Below are positions 56,733 to 64,000 of a stretch of 64,000 nt of DNA, piece after piece. A program made the translations under genes and the position numbers. How positions within the stretch are numbered: position 1 is the first letter of the stretch; each line of letters starts with the position of its first letter. Source of the stretch: Hyaloperonospora brassicae (Eukaryota; Oomycota; Peronosporomycetes; Peronosporales; Peronosporaceae); the NCBI GenBank assembly GCA_947650285.1, contig CANTFL010000136.1:62001-126000 (forward strand). Direction: 5' to 3'. Under the pieces are notes generated by a model. That model ran no database searches, was not told where the DNA came from, and worked only from the letters and a program-made list of their open reading frames with translations.

Positions 56733-57006
56733 TTCCGCACAGCTCCCGTCCAAGTATCTCTTCATTCAAGTAGAATTGGTTGCCTTCTTGGCGACGAACG
56801 CCACGCAAGTTTGACGATCTTGCGTCATAGACACGTGGGCACAGGGTCTAGCTAGCAACTGCTTGTCCAGCTCGTGTTTGGGAAAATATCCACGTTGCTT
56901 CCTTTGTACATTCACTCTGCACATGCTGGATGCTATCACCCATCGCGTCTAGAAAGGGGCATGCCGTCATTCAGTAAAGGTACCAAGCACACTCAGCTTT
57001 ATGGTG

Positions 57007-58810
57007 CTACGACATGTAGATGGCCTCGATCTCTTCGGACGTGCTATCGCGAATGACGTTTTCCTGTCGTCGACACAAACAACACACGATGAGCCCACGA
57101 AAAAAGACGAGAAAGACAAAGTCACGCACCCTTTCCAGCTTGCATTTGCCTCCAATAGTAAGGTTCAGCGAGTACTCGTAAAAGAAGCCATCGGCAGTTG
57201 CCACATACAGCTGGACCACTGGGCTATCATTGTCCTTGGGACCGTGAATCGCACATTGGTTTGGTACTCCAGTCGAGCAGAGTCGAGCCTGTGAGATCGC
57301 AAGGTAGTACCGTCAGAAAGGTTCAAGTTCGTCATACTCCAACGAAGCACAACTTACATAGGCAAAGTCGCGAGTTCCTTCCGCGATACCCGAGAAGGAG
57401 CTCGGAAGGTAGGCGCTCATCACACCAGCCACGTCCTCAAAATTACTGACAGCTGAGCTGGCACTACGCGTCGTTCGCGAGGTGGTAGACGCACTAGTGT
57501 TAGAAGCGCGTGCCGAAGATTTACCAGGCAAAGCGTCAACTGTGGTTGAGACCGAGCTGGATGCAGCAGCAGCACTCCCGAAGACCGTAGAGCCGAAGGT
57601 GCTTCCAGCAACAGCCAATGTCAACGTGATCGGCGTGAAATGGCCGAAACTGCCTGTCGCAGAACTTTCTGCACCAGTTAGAGAGAAGAAGTGGATCGTG
57701 CCTGTGTCACTGGAAGCACACAGAAGCGTTGAGCTCTCGTTGAATGCGAGGCAGTAGACTTGAGCACCGTAGGATCCCCGTCGAAAAGCTGCAACTTTCT
57801 GTCCGCTTGGAACGGCAAAAACACGAATCAGCGTTCCCTACAGCAACAGTCGCAACATGGTTACCACAAGCTTCGATCAAACACGTCGTCGTCTAGCATT
57901 ACTTACAGACTCGGACGCTGTCGCAAGTAGTGTGCTTTGCATGTTGAATGCCATTGCCACGGGTGCTGTGCGATGTGCCTGAAATGCATTCAGCACACCA
58001 AGATCATTGGCGTCGTACAACACGATCTCTCCTGGCGTGGCTCCGGAGGGGAATGCTAGATGCCCATTGTCGTGTGGAGACAGCACGCACAACGCTTTTG
58101 GATTCGGCGAGGTGTCCAATGTCTCCAGAATCTTCATGGTACTAATGTCGAAAATGTAGATCTTGCGCTCTAGCACTGCAATCAACCTATAGCAGTTAAA
58201 GATACGCACATCAGTACCTCACTCCCTCACGCGTAGTATTGCCTGCCATCTCGATCGTTCCAGTTCAGACTTACAACCACGAACACTGTACCTCTGTCGG
58301 TTCATACGCACAGCCAGCACGGCCGTGACGAAATTCAAATCACAGATTGCAGCTCCTGTCTTCGTGTTCCATACACGCAGTCGACGCGGTGAGAACGCAG
58401 GCTAGAAAAGATACGAAGGATAGTAGAAAAGGATCGATCAGGCATACACACGAAAGAGACAGCAGTCGCCTGATAGCTCAGAAGCCATTGCCACATCACC
58501 CACTTGGTCCCCAGCACCCACGAGAGCCACGAGACTGGTACAATACAGCATTTCCGCAATGCCAATGCCCCCAATGTCTTCCTGGAAGCATTTACTGAAC
58601 GGTTCGCAGTTGTAGATCGCAAACCCTTGACGAGTCCCGACGCTGATGCATCTAAGAGAACGAACACCCACCAACGTCCGTTCAAACCGCACACATAACA
58701 CGTGAGAACAAGTCCACAAGCAGATGCGCCAAGTCTGGGCATACGTACGACGCGTCCTGGTTGAAGTTGAGGCAGAGGAGGTCACGATGGCCGCTCGTGG
58801 AGCTCTTCAT
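57007..58810 (-). CDS. ATG18: Atg18/WIPI-family PROPPIN (autophagy)
   Basis: Seven exons (58749-58810, 58504-58651, 58401-58292, 58186-57907, 57837-57358, 57288-57130, 57063-57007), all GT-AG, 431 residues. It is a seven-bladed WD40 propeller of the PROPPIN type. LNFNQDAS and ISVGTRQGFAIYN form blade one, then EMLYCTSLVALVG, NTKTGA and LIAVLERKIYIFDI, MKILETLDTSPNPKALC, and FRRG at 218-221, the motif that binds PI3P and PI(3,5)P2. A Ser/Thr/Ala-rich loop at about 275-335 fits the membrane-inserting hydrophilic loop of blade six. It acts on autophagosome and endosome membranes. It converges with UBC12, 274 bp apart. Confidence 0.88.
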
Positions 58811-59523
58811 TTGGTCTTGTGACGAAAAGTAGCTCAAGGCCGTCTGGATGTGGTGTTTGTGTGGGCCAAATATAGCCAATCACGTGCTCGTCCGAGAGTC
58901 GAGCGGCCACTTCAACAACGTGGCCAATGAGAACACGCTGCACAACGGCGCGAGTCATCACTCGGGACAAGACGGGTCAAGTAGATCAGAAATTCGCTGC
59001 GGTGGTACATAGTCGCAATGTTTTGTTGCTAAAAAGGGCTACTGGCGTCTCCTTTGTGGGATTCGATGCATGGAGATGGAATGTGCGGCCAGTTAGTGTC
59101 CATGTGACGCTGCTCCTGTGTCTTCTACTCGGTCGTTACTCGGTCAGTCCCGATTCTGAAGTGAGACTGCTATCAACGTCTTGCGATGTCCAAATCGAAA
59201 ACAAGGAGCACAAGACGCAGTTCCGTCGCGGAAGACGTATTTTGTTGTCACTCACATTGTCAGTGGTGCTGGAAAGACTAAACAGAGGAGCAAGCGCAGC
59301 GGGGGTATGTGACGCTTGGAAGCGTAAGGAAGGGCGGTGTTGCAGGTATGAACCACACGGCTTGATGAACTGTCTGGAGGTGACAACAATGGTGACGATT
59401 ACCAACAGCAACAGCTGCAACCGGAGTGGACCATACTCTTTTGTTTGAACAAAGCGGTGGATCCTCTTCCACCTCCACAAATTCAGGTAGACGTCCATCG
59501 CCATGATGTCCATTGCAAGCACC
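58811..59523. other. Intergenic region between PROPPIN and SDR-like genes
   Basis: Contains the upstream region of the PROPPIN gene and the 3' region of the SDR-like gene, both on the minus strand. A 174-codon frame on the plus strand (58927-59448) and a shorter one on the minus strand exist but show no motif and no credible splice pattern. I take them as chance frames. Confidence 0.5.
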
Positions 59524-60507
59524 TCACTCATGGACATGGAAAGAGGCAGCAACCTCGAGCATCTTGGTCGTGTCTAGCGTTTGTGCGTGAACGGGACCGA
59601 TAGCACTGAGCACTGCCGCCTTGGCAACCGCATCAACAGGAACAGCAGCTTGCATCTCCTCACCGACGAAGGGCACGTAGCCCAATGCAGTCGAAACTGC
59701 ACCAAGGTTACGTGCCAGCATCGAGATAGGTGCGCCGACAAGCTGGAGTGGAATCCCTTGTCCCTTCGCCGTACGACGCCAGCCATAGATGAAGCCTGGA
59801 CGCAGCACGACACCTGTGCTTGGGAAGCTAGAACATCCACAATCAATGTAAGCATCAGAAACGATTGACGTCAACAACGAAAGCGTTCGCTCACAAGATA
59901 TCCTCACCTCTCTTGCACGGCAGCTTCGGCTCGCTCTTTGCCATGGTAATAGCCATACAGCGGCAGCCACGACGGGTAACACGAGCCGACTCGAGAGTTC
60001 GACACGAAGACGAACCGTTCCACACCTGCTTTCTGCGCCGCGTGCGCCACCGCAATCGTCGCGTCTCCGCACATTTTCTCCATGAACTCCTGGCTGCCAA
60101 ACGCACCTACCGTCGAGACTAGAGCAAGCAAGCGAGCGAGCGAGAACGACACACAGAACGACGATGATCAGCTACTCGTTAGTGCACTCGTCTCGTGCTT
60201 CAATCTCTGCTCTGCAACACGTACTAACGCCTGTTACGCCTTCGACCGCCTCCAGGAGATGCTCTTCATTGAACACACTGCCCGATCGCCAGTCCACTTG
60301 ATCGATCCACGGGACGTCCTGCCACTGCGGTTTGCCCGAGCGGTTGAGGCTGCGGACTTCAATGCCCTTTTGCACTGCGCGCTGCAGGATGTTGCTACCC
60401 ACAAAGCCGCTTCCGCCGACGACCAGAAGGCGGTGCTCGCTCTTGTCGTAGGCCCGAAGTGTGTGCATAGACCTCGCGCGAAGACGCTGCGCTGCTGCTG
60501 CGATCAT
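59524..60507 (-). CDS. Atypical SDR, NAD(P)-binding protein of the NDUFA9/COQ11-like group
   Basis: Three exons (60507-60225, 60118-59908, 59827-59524), GT-AG, 265 residues. The first about 24 residues are basic and lack acids (MIAAAAQRLRARSMHTLR), which fits a mitochondrial presequence. The Rossmann motif VVGGSGFVGSNIL is at 29-41. VISTVGAFGSQEFMEKMCGD and RFVFVSNSR are the second and third strands. LRPGFIYGWRR is typical of plant and fungal mitochondrial NAD(P)-binding relatives of NDUFA9 and yeast COQ11. The catalytic YxxxK is replaced (LYGYYHGKERAE keeps Y and K). Probably a mitochondrial inner-membrane or quinone-pathway protein; the exact role is unknown. Confidence 0.8.
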
Positions 60508-62225
60508 CTGTGACGAGCGATCCGAGAGCTGGATCGAAGTCGAGCTGGTGCGAAAGGATACCGGTTTTGATTCGACATCGTACCGGTTTTATTGCTCAAG
60601 ACACAGCAGATATGTTGCAACCGACAGGGTACGCAAGCGGTAGGTAGGTATTCACAGTAAGTGCAAGTTTGAGAAAGCGTAAGTTAGTTTGGAAACTTGA
60701 GGAGCAGTCTCGTGTAGATGACGAAGTCAAAGCGGTGTATTCACTTTCGCTTTCGCGATTGATGAAGAGGTATTGCATATACAGGTAGAGATCCAGATGT
60801 CGAGGTGTGCTGAATGTTTGACACAGCAGCATACACATGCAAAAGACAATCTCGTGATTGATCATCCGATGTCGAAGAATGCAGGCAGCCATTCTGCAAA
60901 TGTGCCGAGCTTAAAGGTGAGATAGGGACATGAAACTAGCGAGGCTTGACCATGCCTTACCATCGATATCCTTTAGTTATACGATCAGTGCTGATGAGAC
61001 TGAGTAACAGCTGCTTGTCTGTGAATGGGAACAATGTACATCCAAACTTTCCTGTTCATTTACGTGTCCAGGGGTACTACTTCATTTCTGCAATGTTGAT
61101 GCTTGATTGGAAAACATACTTCGTCTATCTTGCGACTATGCGATAACCGCTATCGTGTTGCATTCATGATAGTGCTGGATCGAGTGAGGATGACGGCGAC
61201 CTATCTTTGCACCCAGTTGTAGCTCCAGCGACACGTCCCGTCGTCGATGTCGATGTGTTTGTTTTTGCGCCTTTTCATGATTGTCGATCATTTTGCCGTG
61301 GAGGTGCTAGATGCCAACCACTTGAGCCAAATCGCTAATGTGGTAACAAATCACATCCTGTGCGGGCTGCGTCGTCTTCCGCATGTGACGAATGCATGTG
61401 GTGAGCATCTAGCCCTTGTTTTGCGCCTTCTTACCCACTTAGCTCAAGCGTTACCGGTTGACAGCACTTCTACTACCAAGACGAGTCATCTCGTTTTCGT
61501 GGATGTGACTGGATGCAGACATTTGTATCACCTGTATGCGACTGGTGCAATACGGTATCTTTGATGATGATGAGCTTCGAGCTATCGGGCGCTCAGTGTT
61601 CGATCAATGTTTTATGCTGAATTACATGCTCGACATCGGGCGACTGCAGTGTGTTCATGGCAATATGTACGTACGCGTGACAGCACTTCGTTTTGCCAAC
61701 TTTGAGACCGTCTATAGTGCAGAAGCGAACCGAAAGCCTGGTGACAATCTGAGAGCCCCTAACTAGCACGGAAGCTAAAGCTCATATAAGTCAAGATAGA
61801 CTGACTGACTGACTGACTGACTTGACTTGGCTTGGCTTGTCGTTGACAGGGTTGTCGATGAGGCAACGTGACGTATCGAAAGAAGAAATACACATCTCAC
61901 TACACGGGTGTGGCGCTTGAGTACACACTTGATGGTGACACCGGTGAAGGGGTCTGCTTGAGCCATGAAAGGGACTGCCACCTTGTGCTTCTCGTACCCT
62001 CGGACTCCAACTGGACACCCGTACTCTTTGCTCGTGCGCGTAGAAAGGCAGGAACCTGTTTGCTTCGTCGTTGCAGACGTGTGCTAACAACTGCATTGCG
62101 TGCAAGCAGTCAAAGACGTGTGAAAGCTCTAGCTGCATCTACAGGGAGCTACGACCGTGGCTGCTTCGACGCCTACTCCCAGTACCCGTTGCTTTGCAAC
62201 AATGAAACGAAGCGATGGCCTCACC
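60508..62225. other. Intergenic, with possible unassigned exons and a (GACT)n tract
   Basis: The plus-strand frames 61247-61564 (105 codons, helical) and 61536-61766 (76 codons, GIFDDDELRAIGRSVFDQCF) look coding but sit in different frames without a usable intron between them. On the minus strand, 61890-62040 reads EYGCPVGVRGYEKHKVAVPF up to a gtgaga, which could be an exon. None matches a known family. 61798-61840 is a (GACT)n microsatellite. A short uncharacterised gene may lie here. Confidence 0.35.
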
Positions 62226-62231
62226 TTTATT
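62226..62231 (-). terminator. Polyadenylation signal AATAAA
   Basis: AATAAA on the minus strand starts directly after the stop codon of the ankyrin gene (62232-62234), an unusually tight placement. Confidence 0.5.
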
Positions 62232-63773
62232 TCACACCGTTATAACAACCTCGTCCTCTGCGTCCTGCGCTACCTCGCTTGGTCCGACCCAAAGACCGTT
62301 CCACACAGTACTCCAAGTGCCAGAGCCGTGCTTGTCAATGTGTCGAGTCAAGCTTCCTTGCTCGCGCTGCGCCTTGGACGCCCAAGCATTCAGCTTCAGC
62401 GGTTGCGCATGAGGTCTATTCGGTCCACTACCTTCGTTTGGTTGTGTCTCCGCGTGATGCGAATCCGTAAGGCTCATCATGCTGTAGCTGCTATCCGAAG
62501 GACCATTTGCGGGGCTGACTGTGGAGCCATCACTAGTTTGAGAGGAAACGTCGTGGTCAGTTTCAAGCTAGTATGTAAAAAGAGTAGACCAACAGCCGTA
62601 AGAACACATCCCCTTCATGTCAACATGTACTTACAAACTGCGTACCTCTTTGCCAGCCGTTGACATGGTTGCTTGGATCTGCTTCTTCAAACTATCCAGT
62701 AGCCGTTGTTGGTCTTTTATGTAATCGTTGGCGTCCTCCAGCTGCCTCTGAATGATCGACTTTTCCTCTCGCAACTTACGGACATAATCGAGCATGACAC
62801 GCTCTTCCCCAAGCATCCTCGTTTCTTGCAGTTCCTGCACAAGCGCTTCGATAGTCCTTTTCAGCTGTCCCACTAGCAAATCCTTCTCTTCGAGCTGCAA
62901 CAGTAGCGTCTCATTTCGGACATTGTGCACATCAGCCCCTGATTCTCCTTGTTCGCCTTGCGTTGCCACCAATGGGCACGACGCCTCTACCCCCTTCCCT
63001 TCATTTTCTCTACTTCTATCACCCATCTTCGATTCCTTGGACTTGTCGTCAGCACTTATCCCCTCGCATTTCCGAGAAAACAGCTCCTTCACTTCTGGCA
63101 TTGTCGTCAGCTCCATTGCCGTCTTACCTTTGCTAATCCCCTTGTCACCTTTCATACTCACATCTGCATGACACCTCAGTAGCATCTCAACACACTCCAC
63201 TTGGTTCGCGTGACACGCCAAGTGCAGCGGCGTGGCGCCTTCTCCGTTGCGGGTGTTCACCAACTCAAGTCTTTGCACGTCCTCCCTCTCCAGCAACTCT
63301 TTCATCACGTCCAGCGCTTGGCAAGACGCTGCCCAATGCAGCAGCGATCCTCCAGTCGCTGCGTCTCGGACGCCTACGTCCACTCCAGCAGCCAGCAACT
63401 GGTTCACACTCTGTACATCGTTCGCTGCAACTTGTTGAATCAGAAACTGATGGAAGACCACCATCAGATCCTGAGCCTTCAGCTCTTGTGCCAGAGCATA
63501 CGCCGATCGATTGTCGTGTTCTTTTCCAGTCTCATTCTTGCTCTGATGCTCTGGGGGGAAGCCCGCAGCCAAAAGAACTCGAAGCGCGTCCTTCTTGCCG
63601 CTTGCTACAGCCACATGCAGCGGTGAGCGACCCGTGACGGGGTCCACCACATCAGCAAACGATAGCCGACCACGACTGTGGTCCGCCAGTGCCTTAATGA
63701 CATCGGAACGGCCGTACTCTGCCGCTAAGAAGAAGCCATCGAGCGCCTCCAGGAGCTCTTCGGGCGTGGTCAT
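62232..63773 (-). CDS. Ankyrin-repeat / coiled-coil protein
   Basis: Two exons, 63773-62646 and 62567-62232, with a 78-nt GT-AG intron (gtacgc...ctag), giving 487 residues. Without the splice the frame would stop five codons later. Four ankyrin repeats are clear or partial: about 11-41, 49-78 (GRSPLHVAVASGKKDALRVL), 140-172 (GGSLLHWAASCQALDVMKEL) and 179-207 (GATPLHLACHANQVECVEML). A charged linker follows, then a coiled coil at about 285-372. The second exon adds a Ser/His/Pro-rich tail ending with a Trp-rich segment (WSTVWNGLWVGP). Likely a cytosolic scaffold; the partner is unknown. Confidence 0.85.
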
Positions 63774-64000
63774 TGTTCGCCACTCGCGGAGATGTGATTC
63801 GCTGAAAAAGATCGAGCAAGCGTAAGTACGGTCGCGTACATAAGAGCGAGTGTCAAATAGAGTCGATGGTGTCGAAAGAGACTCTATTCGCGAATTGGCT
63901 AAACAGCGCTGCTATAAAGCGGTGTATCAGCTGATCCAGCAGCCTCTCTCACCAATCGACGAGCAGTACATGGCTCGATTTGCTTCAACAACGATCCGAC
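63774..64000. other. Upstream region of the ankyrin gene
   Basis: The start codon is at 63773 and this stretch should hold its promoter. I do not see a TATA box at a convincing distance. An open plus-strand reading towards 64000 may be the start of a divergent gene outside the window, but there is too little to call. Confidence 0.35.

Noticed and set aside
58927..59448. 174-codon plus-strand gene between the PROPPIN and SDR genes
   Set aside because: It overlaps the untranslated regions of two minus-strand genes, has no motif, and an opposite-strand frame of similar quality covers the same bases.
62157..62663. 168-codon plus-strand ORF
   Set aside because: It is antisense to the second exon of the ankyrin gene, which has proper splice sites and a stop followed by AATAAA.
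1..64000. Secreted RxLR or Crinkler effector genes
   Set aside because: I looked for a signal peptide followed by RxLR-dEER or LFLAK-type motifs in the longer frames and found no convincing case.

Overview
This window looks like a gene-sparse, transposon-rich region of a stramenopile genome, most likely an oomycete of the Phytophthora/downy-mildew type. The evidence is nested Ty3 chromoviruses, Ty1/copia elements, a tRNA-derived SINE and a Mutator-like element next to compact host genes with short GT-AG introns. I infer the organism from this style; no ribosomal or organellar marker is present.

Layout. 1-0.5 kb is the edge of a Ty3 LTR. 1.19-6.35 kb is a decayed Ty1/copia element (target duplication tttgc). 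6.4-8.9 kb is AT-rich filler with small repeats. 8.89-17.18 kb is Ty3 chromovirus B on the minus strand (duplication aaaag). 18.44-19.46 kb is an isolated host gene fusing an F-box to a cytochrome b5 domain. 19.5-24.4 kb is decayed sequence ending in a pogo-like DDE transposase remnant. 24.41-32.32 kb is Ty3 chromovirus A on the minus strand (duplication aggtc), inserted into that transposase. 32.3-38.9 kb is AT-rich with copia and gag relics. 38.93-46.67 kb is Ty3 chromovirus C on the plus strand (duplication agaac), inserted into another ORF. 47.8-50.2 kb is a second copia relic. 51.50-53.85 kb is a Mutator-like element with a 9-bp target duplication; nested in it is a second inverted-repeat element carrying a KIX-domain (MED15/CBP-like) gene fragment. 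53.9-63.8 kb is an island of five conserved host genes: a peroxisomal-type 3-hydroxyacyl-CoA dehydrogenase, UBC12 (NEDD8 E2), an Atg18/WIPI PROPPIN, a mitochondrial-type NAD(P)-binding protein, and an ankyrin/coiled-coil protein.

Two patterns stand out in the Ty3 elements. First, element B, and to a lesser degree element C and the LTR of element A, is packed with short perfect stem-loops (7-11 bp stems, loops of 0-10 nt). They run through coding and non-coding sequence at a density far above chance, and paired LTRs show stems whose sequence changed while pairing was kept. Second, all three Ty3 elements carry an antisense ORF between integrase and the 3' LTR, antisense to the chromodomain. In A it is 484 codons with one stop, and most of its 5' half has no competing sense ORF. 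These two observations are the best candidates for undescribed biology here.

No element looks autonomous: every pol has stops or frameshifts, although the LTR pairs of A and C differ at only a few sites, so those insertions are young.
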